Source: Mnemiopsis leidyi
Taxonomy: Eukaryota; Ctenophora; Tentaculata; Lobata; Bolinopsidae
DNA length: 29,792 nt
Reading direction: 5' to 3'
Assembly (NCBI GenBank): GCA_000226015.1
Contig: JH154918.1
Coordinates: 43,692 to 73,483 of the forward strand
In this document: piece by piece, positions 1 to 11,173 of the stretch
Layout: every line of letters starts with the position of its first letter
How positions within the stretch are numbered: the first letter of the stretch is position 1
Translations under genes and position numbers: made by a program
The notes under the pieces: model-generated
Told to the model about the DNA's origin: nothing
Seen by the model: only the letters and a program-made list of their open reading frames with translations
Databases searched by the model: none

Positions 1-932
1 CGGCTTGAAAGGAAACATACCTAACCTTAACTGCAAGATTGATTTTAACGGCCATTAATTGCACGTTTTCTTGCCCATGATAACATAAGCATTCATCCGA
101 TATCTTTGCCTTGGTGGAACCTTTTCTTAATGAACGCCAGACGCTTTAAGTAATAGAGGGAACCACGATCATACTAAACAGAGACTACTTGTTTCATCAA
201 ATAATGCATAGGATAAGAGTATAACTAGTCTGCTGCTTTTATCATATACTAATGTATTAAACTTAAAGTAACAATTACAGTCTCATAAATCAGACAAAAA
301 TGCCACTAGCCATTTAACTCACGTGGCATTATAAAAGTATAAAACTGTGATTCATCGTAATGAAAATAATTTTAAAATTTTGATCTCGGACTGCATTTCT
401 AGGTTTTGGCCCGATTCATCAGTTCGATCAATTCATTATCGTTATTAATTTGCACAAAAAGTTTAAGCTTAGAATCCCATTTATATATCCACAACTGAAA
501 TATAAATAGATTTAGTTATGCATTTAATTAAGCTTAATATTACAATTGATTATTATCATAGTCAAATTTGACTCACTTTAAAGGTTAATTAGATTTAGAT
601 CTATACTAGCTAATCTCAACTAAGCCAGTCCCAGCTCAGACACTTATAGCTAATCTCATGCTTTTTATAGCTTTACTTTTATAACATATAGTTTTAGTTT
701 AACAAAAATGCTAATGAAGGCTATAGTCTTCATTCGCATTTTTGTTTTTTTTCTTTGTGATCGCGGGTTTGCATTTGAACAATATTTGCATGTCCATCTA
801 TAATTCCCTCAAAAAGTTTGAATTTTGAAATGCTTCTTATTTCCTGATCTAAATCCAGCAATTAGCACAAATATGCATATCAACACTATTTAGGAGTAAG
901 CTCGCGTTTCAGGTAACCCAAATATTCCTCAG
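1..932. other. Non-coding stretch
   Basis: AT-rich sequence with no long open frame, RNA gene or tandem array that I can see. The only internal repetition I noticed is a short phrase (gctaatctca) near 609-658. I read it as intergenic or intronic. Confidence 0.5.
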
Positions 933-1055
933 ATCGTGGTTGTGCTGACCCGACCTCTCGTTACCGACAGTTACCCGCTCAAAGTCGTTCAGTCCTTCGG
1001 ACCAGGGACAAAAATTACAATCCGACAAGCCACGTTGTCCTGCCCATTGTGAGAT
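933..1055 (+). CDS. Candidate orphan exon (phase 1 to phase 1, 41 codons)
   Basis: The stretch lies between a plausible acceptor (aatattcctcag, AG at 931-932) and a strong donor (gagat|GTAAGT, GT at 1056-1057). In the phase-1 frame it is open throughout: 2 nt, 40 codons, 1 nt. The predicted peptide is Arg-rich and starts RGCADPTSRYRQLPAQ. The phase-0 frame is open until a stop three codons before the donor. It is locally GC-richer than its surroundings. I found no matching upstream or downstream exon, so the gene it would belong to is unknown. It could be an exon of a plus-strand gene mostly outside the window, or chance. I do not recognise the peptide. Confidence 0.25.
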
Positions 1056-2093
1056 GTAAGTTTTATCCCGGTCAGGTAAACAATTTTAGATTCTTGTTGA
1101 CAAGATACGGATCCCTGCATTTTTTGCAATATATGCCAAATATTTCGTTTTTATTTGGCATTATTTTTTGGGTTCAGTAATCACGTACAACATGACCAAC
1201 AGTGTCAAAAAAACATGCTTGACAACTAACTCTAAGGGTTGTCAATAAAATAATCAAAGAGAGGTATACAGTGCATGCAGCTCTTACCGCTGTATAAGAA
1301 CGCTGGAATTAGAATGACTGCTGATTACTATATCTGATCTTGTGCGATATATCAATATGCAAGAGAGAAAATGTCCCGGCTGGACCCACCCTGAACCCTC
1401 ATGTCCCTGAACGCTTCACCGCCACGCTCCTCAGTACCACATTCCTCAAACTGCGCAGCATTTCTGCAATTCCTGCTAGGTCCACGTCGTCTTATCCGCA
1501 CAGTCAAAATGTCTGTCTTTCACCACTCTCGCCGTAACAAATTGTCGAGACGATCTCAGCTCGATCCCACTAATTTAAAATAATTGCAGAACCTTGGCTT
1601 ATAGCAGTTGTGTGGCTTCTCTCGGTATGCTTATAAAATTGGTGGATGCAAATTGTTTTCAAAAATTGGATGTTTCGTTTGTTGGTCTGCGTTTATTTTT
1701 AAAGTCCGGTTAGAAAATATAATACCCGTGTTTTGATCAGCCATTTTTATTTTGCGAAAAAGTCCTATCTAATGCAACCTCGTCGGCCATTTTAGCCTAG
1801 GCAGTGTGGTTTAGATTCATCTATCATGTTGTCTTCAATAACTACATGTGGTCAACATATCATATAGATTCACCAAAATTTTTCCTACTTATAACCAAAC
1901 CAAATATAAGACGTAGTAGAAAAAGAAATAATCACTTTTCCATCTACCATTATATACCACTGTGACTGTTAACGTCTTAACAACATGACATTCCAGTACG
2001 TGTGTTTATGTACTAGAAAGAACACAATTCTAACACACTGATATTCAGGTTAGGTTCCCTTTAAATGCGCTAAAGGAAGGTAAAGAAGAGACG
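1056..2093. other. Intergenic / upstream region of the sushi-VWD gene
   Basis: This holds two overlapping short open frames (1340-1537 and 1401-1583) in a locally GC-richer patch. Neither has a convincing start context together with splice signals, so I do not call them genes. The last ~100 bases should contain the promoter and 5' UTR of the gene starting at 2094. I see no TATA box I would defend. Confidence 0.4.
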
Positions 2094-4756
2094 ATGAAAA
2101 CCGTGTTTGTTATTTTCATCGCCCTCACTGGTAAGCTCTAACGTTGGTAAACAGTAAAAGTATAAATATACTAATATAATTAGTAGAATTGGTGTCTGCG
2201 TAGATATTAGATTGTCTATCATAAATGATTAAATGATATTGCGACTTCTTTGGTTGCTATTTCTGGTGATATAACGATATGTTCATTGAAAAGTCCAGAG
2301 TCCCGAATCGTATGATAAAAAAATTACGAAAGTTACGAAAGTTTGTTAAAGACCTTAAAATCTTGTTTTCAGGGTCGCTTGCCGTGTCGGCAGAAGAGTG
2401 CACCGGCTTACCAGCAGACTGGACTACTTTGACGACAAACGTCAACTTCCCCATTCCTAGAGGAGCCCGGATCACCGTTAGCTGTAAGCCAGGTTTCACC
2501 GCTAGCAATGGCAACACTGAGGTAACATGTCTTCAGGGAACACTGTTCTCCTATAGCCTGCCCCTGGTGGAGTGTACCTCTGGATCTGAAGCCGGGGCTG
2601 ATTGGACTCCCATGGTCCCTGGTAGACTAGTGGTCGCCGACATTGACCCTGCTGAGACCATGATTGAGTTCAAGTTCACCCAGTATCAGCCGGTAAGGAA
2701 CCTCAAGTTTTCTCTCGTCACTAAGCTTCACAAGAAAGGGAGCACCAAAATGCTGGGAAACATCAATATTTTCTACCAGATGACACGCACCACAATCGAT
2801 AAAAGTAAGATCAGGATAGGCGCCAGGGACAACGGCAAGGTTCTTTATTGTAACGATCTTTCTACCCTCCAAAACTTCATCCCAAAAACCATACAACAGG
2901 ATCTAACCAGTGATCATATCGTAGAGGTAGACTCCACCAGACAGGCAAGGTTTCAGGACATGAACTCTAATTGTGAGGCCTATGGACTGTGGAACAGTTT
3001 GGTGAGAAGTGGTGATGTTTCCGAAGTGAGCCTTGAATTGAATGATTTCAATAGGAACCTCAAAAAGTTCTTGGCCATTCATTATCGATTTGTTACTATT
3101 GCTCCACCAACAACATTTCCCCCAACTTCGAGGGATGGGGTAACCTTCGCCTTCTCTGAGAGTCCAACCGGAACAGCAAGTTTTGAACCGGGTGATTTGA
3201 ATTTCCAGCCTGATGAAGGTACCGAGTCTAGTGAAGGCCAATCGAGTGGTGAATCATCTTCAAGTGGCAATTCAAGTGGTGGATCTTCTTCGAGTGGTCA
3301 TTCTAGCATGGGTGGTGGATCTTCAAGCAGTCAAGTGATTGATGGTGGATCATCTTCAAGTAGCCATTCAAGCGGTGGATCTTCTTCAAGTGGCCATTCT
3401 AGCATGGGTGGCGGATCTTCAAGTGGCCATTCTAGTATGGGTGGGGGATCTTCGAGTTCAAGCAATCAAGTAATCGATGGCGGATCATCTTCAAGCAGTG
3501 GTTCATCTTCAAGCGGAGGATCATCTTCAAGCAGTGGATCATCTTCTGGCGATGGATCATCTTCAAGCAGAGGTTCATCTTCAGGCGGTGGATCATCGTC
3601 GAGCGGTGGATCATCTTCAAGCAGTGGATCATCTTCAAGTGGTGGATCGTCTTCAAGCAGTGGATCATCCTCGAGCGGTGGATCATCCTCGAGCGGTGGA
3701 TCATCTTCAAGCAGTGGGTCATCTTCAGGCGGTGGATCATCTTCAAGCGGTGGATCATCTTCAAGCAGTGGATCATCCTCGAGCGGTGGATCATCTTCAA
3801 GCAGTGGGTCATCTTCAGGCGGTGGATCATCTTCCAGCGGTGGATCATCTTCCAGCGGTGATTCATTTACAAGTAATGAAGTCTACGACGAAGCTCCAGG
3901 TGCTCTAACTGTCGGTATGGTCGCAGCTTCTTCTCATCCTTTGTGCAGCATATATGCCAGTGGGATCATCAATGGTTTTGATGGAGGAGTAAACCGGTAT
4001 GATCTGAAGTGCACTCACGTAATGGCTGCCGACTATTTTGGATTCAATGGAAATTTGCCGTGGTTCATTTACGGCTCGTTCGATGATTACGATGGTGTGA
4101 GATCTCTTTCGGCCATGACTTTCTTCCTTGGTCGGACCACACCATTTGAGATCCAAAGAGGGTGGATGATAAACGACAATGGCAGCAAAATGAAGATCTT
4201 TGAAGGAAGATCAGTCAGCGTAGGAAATTCTGGGTGCACTCTCCTCTTTTCTGAAAACCTTCTCAAAGTCACGTGTGATCCATTTACCGTCTACTACGAT
4301 GGATTCATGTCTGCCCACATTGATTACACAGCCAAAACGAGCAGCGGAGGATCAAGCAAGGGTATTTTCAACATTGGTCTGTGTTTTGACAACCTCTCAG
4401 GATTCCGACCAAACTGGCAGGTCAGAGGAAGGTCTGGATGCTCTGTCACAGCTGGTGCTAAGAGCATCTGTACAAGATCAGTTCCCTTCTGCAACTCCCT
4501 CCCACAACAAGGTGATGGTTATCAAGAAGCCTGCTCACAGATGACCTGTGACAGAAGCACCAACGCAGGAGAAAGCGATTTGAGCAGCCTCCAGAAGTGC
4601 TCCCTGTCCATTTCCGCCGGTGCTAGGAGACAACTTGAGGGTTATTCTGCTGGAGGTTGGCCAGCTTCAGGTTGTCCTGCTGACCAGTGTGAGTGGAAGA
4701 AAACCGTTCTCGAAACTGGATGTCCTCAAGAGCCTTTCTTTGTAGGGTGCAACTAA
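2094..4756 (+). CDS. Secreted sushi (CCP) / Ser-Gly repeat / VWD-C8-like protein, 806 aa
   Basis: There are two exons: 2094-2130 and 2373-4756, with GT at 2131-2132 and AG at 2371-2372, intron phase 1. Exon 1 encodes the hydrophobic core of a signal peptide (MKTVFVIFIALTG). Cleavage is likely after VSA at about residue 19. Residues 22-80 fit a single sushi domain (C22, C50, C65, C80, with W29, a CKPGF turn and a late Gly). Residues ~83-290 form a domain I do not recognise. Residues ~297-510 are a Ser/Gly tract. From ~522 the pattern C-x-I...NGFDG...CTHVMAAD resembles a degenerate VWD domain. The following segment (GLCFDN, then many Cys up to QEACSQMTCD) resembles VWD's end plus a C8 module. 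The reading frame is also open through the intron, so an unspliced model would start at 2279 without a signal peptide; the spliced one is far better. I infer an extracellular adhesive, mucin-like or matrix protein. A poly(A) signal follows at 4905. Confidence 0.85.
3232..3858 (+). repeat. Coding minisatellite: Ser/Gly tract
   Basis: Purine/TCA-rich tandem repeats based on units like ggatcatcttcaagcagt encode runs of 4-6 Ser broken by Gly (GGSSSSSGSSS). The 5' part contains longer units with HSSMGGGSSS and two copies of QVIDGGSSSSS. The 3' part is more homogeneous, as if recently expanded. The many Ser-Gly dipeptides could be glycosaminoglycan or O-glycan sites; that is inference. The repeat keeps several frames open on both strands, which produces spurious ORFs. 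Confidence 0.9.
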
Positions 4757-5912
4757 GAGATAGACGATTCTCTAAACCTCTTCGTTGTTGCGTTGGATGA
4801 ACTTGCAGCTAAGACAGACTGCTTAACGGTCAACGGATTAGTTGTATATGTGCCTGAAAGTGAACTATTACTGATAACTTATCTCACAAACTGACATGCA
4901 ATTTAATAAACTTTCTTACGTGTTTGTGCCATTTGGGACAAACTTTTTGACAGCAAGTTAGACTGAAACTGAAAGGTATTCTGTTGTGCTTACAATATCT
5001 GTGCGTAGCCATAAAAGATGTAGCCGAATGTTAATTTTTTTAACTCCGTTAAACATGTTACACAATTTGATGCCAAAGAAAAATACAGAAACGATCGCCA
5101 CTTATTTTGTTTTTCTTTTGCTTGATTTTTACGCCCGTCACTTAACGTGAAAGTCATGACTACTCAGCTGTCGGCAATTAATCGTCTTTTTTGCTTTAAT
5201 ATTTAGCATTTATTGGTATTAAATAAAATTAATAATTCTATTAATTGTGGAATTCAATTTATTGTCTTATCTTTAATTGTATTGTTATAAATACTGTTAT
5301 CTCAGTATTACAAATGGTAGTGGAATCTGTCACACCAAATCGTCATTTGTCGCTAATTAGACATATATATGGCATGATCAGGCTTTCACATATCTCGAAT
5401 AGAGTTTAATTAAAGTCAGTTAACTCTATCGGCAGGGCAGCATTAATCAATTGAAAATACCACTAACTAATTCTCAAAATTACCTCGCCGTCAAATAAAG
5501 AGTGTGTAAAATGAAAGACAACTATATTTGACCAGTAAGATTCCTCGAAAGTAAATTTATTCCAAACAGTGTCATATCTATAACACATTTCATATTTGTT
5601 ATCACAGTAGTCTTATAGTATTAGTAGTCTTATCTACATATTATATAAACCTTTCAAATATGGCACTCCCATAAATATCATGTCACCAAAATTGATTTAT
5701 CAATGATCATTTAAATGTGGGACAACATCAAGTTCGGGTATGTAGACAACAAGCTTTGTATCGTAAAAATACATGATTTATATGAATAATAAAGGTCAAA
5801 TGCACCATTCATGAATTAAACAACTGAGATGTTTGTATAAAAGTGACAATGTCGAGATATCGCAAAGAAGTGATCAGTATCACTTCTTAATACAGATTAT
5901 ATCATTTAAAAT
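4757..5912. other. 3' UTR of the sushi-VWD gene and convergent intergenic region
   Basis: AT-rich and without open frames. The first ~160 bases are the 3' UTR of the plus-strand gene. The remainder separates it from the minus-strand gene C, whose 3' end faces it. Confidence 0.5.
4905..4910 (+). promoter_or_regulatory. Poly(A) signal AATAAA
   Basis: A canonical AATAAA lies about 150 bp after the stop codon of the sushi-VWD gene, which fits its 3' end. Confidence 0.6.
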
Positions 5913-5961
5913 TCAAACACAAGGTGCACGATCCCTCATCAAGCTTATAAAGAACAAATGA

Positions 5962-6180
5962 TTGAACCGCTGGCTGTCTGGGAGAGAGACTGAAAACAAT
6001 TTTACTATCCTTAATTCCTTAAACCGCTGACTGTCTGGGAGTGGGAGACTGATAACAATATTATCTATCCTTAATTCCTTAAACCGCTGACTGTCTGGGA
6101 GTGGGAGACTGATAACAATATTATCTATCCTTAATTCCTTAAACTGCTGACTGTCTGGGAGTTGGAGAGCTGATAACGTT
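5962..6180. repeat. 60-bp tandem repeat across the 3' end of gene C
   Basis: The period is exactly 60 bp. Units 6021-6080 and 6081-6140 are nearly identical, with diverged partial copies at 5962-6020 and 6141-6180. Each unit repeats aaaccgctgactgtctggga and ttaattcctt. The stop codon of gene C (6141-6139, minus) sits at the edge of the array, so the 3' UTR is made of copies of the last coding codons plus the stop region. Confidence 0.9.
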
Positions 6181-9100
6181 TCGTATCTCCGACAGGTCAT
6201 TGTCCGTGTCCTGACTGCTCTGTCGAGAGTGATGCGAGGAAATACTCCTAGTCTCCTGACTGCTCTGTCGAGAGTGATGCGAGGAAATGCTTCTAGTCTC
6301 CGGTTGAAAGTCCTGCACGAGGTCTTGTATCTCGCTTCCCGTTTTTGTCCGTAACTGGTTGTCCCCGGAATGGACTGATCCTATTTCCGCCTCTATGTTT
6401 TCAGCGATGCACCCCTCTATTATACTCGTGTGATGTTCCTCGTCTGGAATCTCGTACCCCTGGTAGGAAGCTACACTGGCACACTCGGAGTTCATGAAGT
6501 CACCACCCAGCAGATTCATCTTTAGTACAACCTGAGAGGATTTAAAGTAAAGCTCTAAAATAATGAACAACTTCATCTTAAATTTTGTCGATATAGTGAA
6601 GAGAATGATTTGTATTATTTCTCGTATTTTTAGGTTTGCCAATAGCTTATCAAACTATGCAGTAGTCATCATCATAAGCGGACAGCGGTTCTTTCTAACT
6701 TATTGTATGACATGAGATAAAAAGTTTATTCCAGTTATGGATCAGACATTGGATTTGAGAACGGCTGGTCTCAAATAAAATTATTTGTAATGTAGTAGTC
6801 GTTGAAAGCATTATTAAACTTTCAGTTATGGATTAGATGACCTACAACTTACCTCGTATTTATGTCGAGAATTAGGATCAGATGTACTACAATGAGATCG
6901 AATGTTACGTCTGACCAGGGAGCATACTTGACATCGACATCCCTTGTTGATCTGAAGAAGAAATATTCAGCTGCAGGATTATATGCAGGGCGTGGCTGTT
7001 CAACAGAACGTGGCTTTTGCGAACTTTTTAAGGATGAACTTCTCCAACAAACGAAAGCAATTTATGCAACTCGAATATAGTGTAATTACGAAAATTCATC
7101 AAACTCAAATATCATATAAAGTGGAATTGCTTATAATTTCCGACGTTATAATTGCAAAGCAAAAGTAGATTTGAATTGTATGATGGTCAAGTACTCCACT
7201 GCACGCTCTGTTCTACCTTGGCAGACTTGAGGACAATCTGAGTTCGAACATCAGTGGTAGTTGTAGTAGAGGAGGTGGTAGACATGTTTTCCGTAGACTT
7301 AGCTCTGAAAATCATTGGTATATGTTAAGTTGTTGCACTATGAGTTTATCTCTGATTTATATGTACTTAGAGCTCTTACCTACATTCATTTGAGTTCCAG
7401 CTCTTTATATCAAGAGTCCTATAACACAGCTTCATGATATAGATAAACTTGAAAGCAAGTTTCACGGTGTAGTAAATCAACTTCAAGTACCTCTTCACGT
7501 GTCTTGGTAGAGCGCTTATTGGAGGGGGATTCTGATTGAGAACAGGAGTTGATTTAGAGAGCTCCTTCGTTTTCTCCGCTTTTTCTACCTTATCTCCTGG
7601 GAAAATAGTTGTTTTAGTCACCCGAACAAATAGGAGAGCTGCAATATGTAAATAGCTTTATAGCCATTAAACTGCATTTTATCATTTTATAAGCTCGATT
7701 AATGGATTTATAGGACAAATTGGCATTATAGTTAGTTTAAGTCACTTAATGTCTATGTTAGAGTCTGGCAAAGGCTTTGAACAAACTAACAACCTTGTTG
7801 TACACTCACCTTTGCCTATACTGAGATGTCGTTTGATTCTGCCGACAAGCGAAAGTCTCTTTTTCTCTGGTTTTTCCTCGTCTGTATCTTGTGGTAGCTG
7901 TGGCGGAGGACTCAGGGGTATTGGAGGGGCTGGGCTGGCTTCTGAGTATAAGACATTTTGAGTGTCATAAATATGACTTGATATTTCACTTTGAGTGAAT
8001 AATGAAAAGCTTTTTTAACTCCAACTGACCTAGGCCGTTTAAATGTCGATGTTCCATGGAGTGACGCATTTTATAAAAATTTTAAGCATGTCTTGATTTG
8101 AAACTCAGATTTTGCTCAAAAAATAAAACATGCTGTTATCTAACATTTAACTTGACATTCTTATGAGATATATTCATTAGTGAAAAATGGCTTTAAAATT
8201 CATATTTAAACTTTTATTACCGACTCCTGTGTTGTTAACATATCTAGCCGATGAAGGACTTTTCTGTCCATCTTCTGATCTTCTCGGAATCGGACTAACC
8301 TCTGTCAGTGACCTGAAACAGAATGTTTAGCTAATTTCGTTTCTGCTTGGTATTTTTATAAAACCGTAGAGGATAATCTGATCTTTGATGATTATTGAAT
8401 ATCTGTTAGGTCTTTCGTCTGTTTGGTTGGTCAGTTTCTGTGAAACCAGTTTTGGTTGTTGTCAGTTTCTGTGAGACCAGTTTTGTTTGTTGTAAGTCGG
8501 TTTCTCAATTCTCATTCTGCTAGGTCCGTTTTGCTAATGTCCAATGTTTCATTAAGTCTGGCGTATGTAAAACGATTTGAATCAAGTCATTCTTACTTTG
8601 CTTTTCGGGCCATATCGCCGATCAATTTTGATAAAGAGCGAGAACGGGATCTTCGTTTAGGTTTATCCCCTCTTTGTGCCGATCTGGGGAATCCTAGTTA
8701 CTTCTCTGAACACATTTGAACATCTGTCATTAGTAGAACCGACACGAATCATCGTCGGCAGTTTCAACTTAATCAACAGGGCATTCAACCGCATGCCTTG
8801 CCTAAATCGATATGCTCAATTCTGAGTTCTGACTGATAATGATGCAATAAGATGACTTAGCTGTGAGTATGGTTAGAGTATTATAGTGTTCAAAATATGA
8901 GCTATATCAATTGACTTTTCAAAGACGTAGGGACGGCCCTTAAGGAGCTTAACATTCAAATAATTATAGCTTGAGCCTAACTAAGAATCTGAGAGACAAT
9001 CTAGCATACCAAATGTACAAACTCATACCTGCTCCGGCTGGTAGATGTAGATACAGCTAGATCAGGGTCTGACATGACTGCTCTGACCTCCCCTACAGTT

Positions 9101-11173
9101 CCTGCCTGCATCTCCGGCAATCTAAATACAGGGCAGGTTTAATATTTGTCTCGTGACAGAACATTTAATATGACGTCAGATATGCAACGAATCGATAGCG
9201 TGGACATCAGCATTTAGTGTTCTTTGGTTGGGACCGGATTACCGGAATCGCTTTTGATGTGAAAGATTCGATCGACCAATGAACAGCAAGATAGTGAAAC
9301 AAGCAATTAAATTCGAGAAACGCTGCGTCAAGTGATTAAAATTTTTGAATCGTCCCAAAGAATGCCCTAAGCCAATCATAACAAATATGAATATCGGTGT
9401 TAACACCAAAATGTAGCTGTAAACATACCTAGCAATTCTGTTCAGAGAATCCTGAGAGCACATCTCAGGGTTTTTAGACAGCAGCTCCAGAACAGGGGTC
9501 TGAGGTTTCTCGGGAGGAGAAGTGTGGTGGGAGAGACTGTGAACTGAACCGTGAACAGATCCGTTAAGGGATATTTGGGAACCAATGTAGGAGGACGGCG
9601 GCCGGGACAGCTGAGAATAGGTGTGATCATTAATAAACTCTGATTTATTGTTAAGACTATATATACGGCTGAGGACACACCATAAAGACTTAAAGATTAT
9701 AGATTCAAAATTTACTTTGACTATATGGGGAAAATTTTCTGGCTAACACATCGAGACATAGACAGAAACATGATTGGACATACCTGGGGAATATTTGGAG
9801 ATTTGTTTTTGTCTGAACTGCACGACTTAAAAGACTTTTTTAGTTTGTTCAAGAACGAAAGTTTTGGTTTGTTGGCGTCCGCTTTATCCTCATTGAGATC
9901 GTTTTCAGGAGTAGTCGTTTCCACCTCCTTGACTGATATCTGAAAACATGGACATCAGTTTGAGTTGACAAGGTTTGTTTAAATGAAAAATTCGAATAAT
10001 TCGAAATTAGATCGAACGGTTCATACTGTATAAGCAGCATCTTATAATGTTGTTTGGCCAACTTGTGAAGATCGTTTCGATGAGAGAAGTGTTATTTTAG
10101 TTTACATGGCCCGCCCTTGACCCCTTAATCAGGACCCATGTGTCCTTATATAGTACCTTCTCATAATGAAGCGACTCTGTAAACTCTGATGGTGCTCCAT
10201 AATCCGCACCGGGAAACATAATCACGTCTACACTGATCAGCTTCTTAGCTGAGTTAGGAAACTCGGCGTTACTGCTGGACCGCAGGGAGCTCTTTGAGCT
10301 GTCCATGATCTCGTAGAGAGGATCCCCTGCTCCGCCCAACACCTGATACTCATGCTCAGGATACTCCTCGTCGTTCAGAGTCTGGTACTCGACCGGAAGT
10401 GGAATATCAGAGTTACCTGACACACTGTGAGGAAAACATGGACTTCCTTGGATGCTGGGAATTGTGTTCTTGCTGCTGGAACCGCAGGAGTGCATGGAGA
10501 GTTGCAAGTCCAAGACAACCTCCCCAGCCTCACTCCCTTTACAAAGAGAAGGTGTGGTTGTGGTGGTGGAAGTGCTGCTGCCGGTGCACGCCTTGGAAAC
10601 AGACTTTGGTGGAATATCAAATGTCGCGTTGTCCAGAGTCTTGATAAGCTCGTCCAGGTCCATGTCCCCTGTGTTCTCCGCCAACAAGGGTCTCGCCTCG
10701 CTGGCCTCCACGTGGAGGAGTATCGGATCTGCGTTAGAGGATGTCCCCAAGGTGTACTTGGTTTGGGATATTGGCTGGTCCGTGTTGTCTATGTCTAGGT
10801 CTTCCGCCTCATCTGCAGTGTCGTTGTTGTCTATTTTTGAGGCTCCAAGACTTTTAGATAAGTCTTGTATGGGGATATCATCGTCGGAGTGCTCGGAATC
10901 AATGTCTGCGGACTTTTCCTTTGGAACTGTCACACGTTTTTCTTTCGATTTAAAGGAGTTTCTAAGTTTCTTGATGAAGGAACTTTTCTGTTTTGGTTCT
11001 TTAGGAGACACGTTGTTCTCATCGCTGCTACTAGGACTGATTGATCTTAAGGGTTTCCTTCCAGCACGCTCTACTGTAGACACATTCCTCTGCTTCTTTA
11101 CCTCTGAAGTGGAGAGTCGCTCTACTGTTACGAGATACTCTCCTTCAACTACATAGGTGCCATCCACAGGCAT
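6139..11173 (-). CDS. Gene C: 11-exon Ser/Pro-rich disordered protein, 814 aa, unknown family
   Basis: Exons (minus strand, 5' to 3'): 11173-10157, 9939-9784, 9610-9429, 9121-9029, 8683-8597, 8312-8221, 7941-7810, 7596-7491, 7304-7217, 6951-6853, 6531-6139. Every junction is GT-AG and every phase matches its neighbour (0,0,2,2,2,1,1,2,0,0). The total is 2445 nt with one terminal stop. The start is ATG 11173; a TAA lies in frame four codons upstream. The protein is hydrophilic and rich in Ser, Pro, Glu and Lys, with no signal peptide or membrane segment. Exon 1 has a tyrosine array: YQTL (Y263), YQVL (Y276), YEIM (Y287). A basic amphipathic motif recurs four times: SSFIKKLRNSFKS (~64-76), LSFLNKLKKSFKS (~367-379), SLSKLIGDMARKAK (~499-512) and LSLVGRIKRHLS (~572-583). 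Exon 10 is Cys-rich (CRCQVC...C, residues 656-672). The last exon has two copies of ETRSISSHHSRQSSQ. I infer a cytoplasmic scaffold or adaptor. No family is recognised; the exon chain is well supported, the function is not. Confidence 0.75.
6211..6300 (-). repeat. 45-bp in-frame tandem duplication in the last exon of gene C
   Basis: Units 6211-6255 and 6256-6300 differ at only about three positions. They encode two copies of the 15-residue unit ETRSISSHHSRQSSQ. Because the period is a multiple of three, the frame is kept. Confidence 0.9.

Noticed and set aside
3432-3908. Long open frames on the minus strand (WKMIHRLKM repeats) and in a second plus frame (HLQAVDHLQ repeats)
   Set aside because: They are frame shadows of the Ser/Gly minisatellite; the phase-matched signal-peptide gene uses another frame.
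5962-6180. CRISPR-like array
   Set aside because: The repeats are contiguous 60-bp units with no unique spacers, in a eukaryotic 3' UTR.
6862-7168. Two overlapping plus-strand frames (72 and 61 aa)
   Set aside because: They overlap the well-bordered minus-strand exon 6853-6951 of gene C.
8456-8719. Plus-strand frame of 87 aa
   Set aside because: It covers gene C exon 8597-8683 on the opposite strand; the minus reading has correct borders and phase and matches the repeated basic motif.
10427-11156. Plus-strand open frames of 123 and 234 aa
   Set aside because: They lie opposite the large first exon of gene C and lack splice and composition support.
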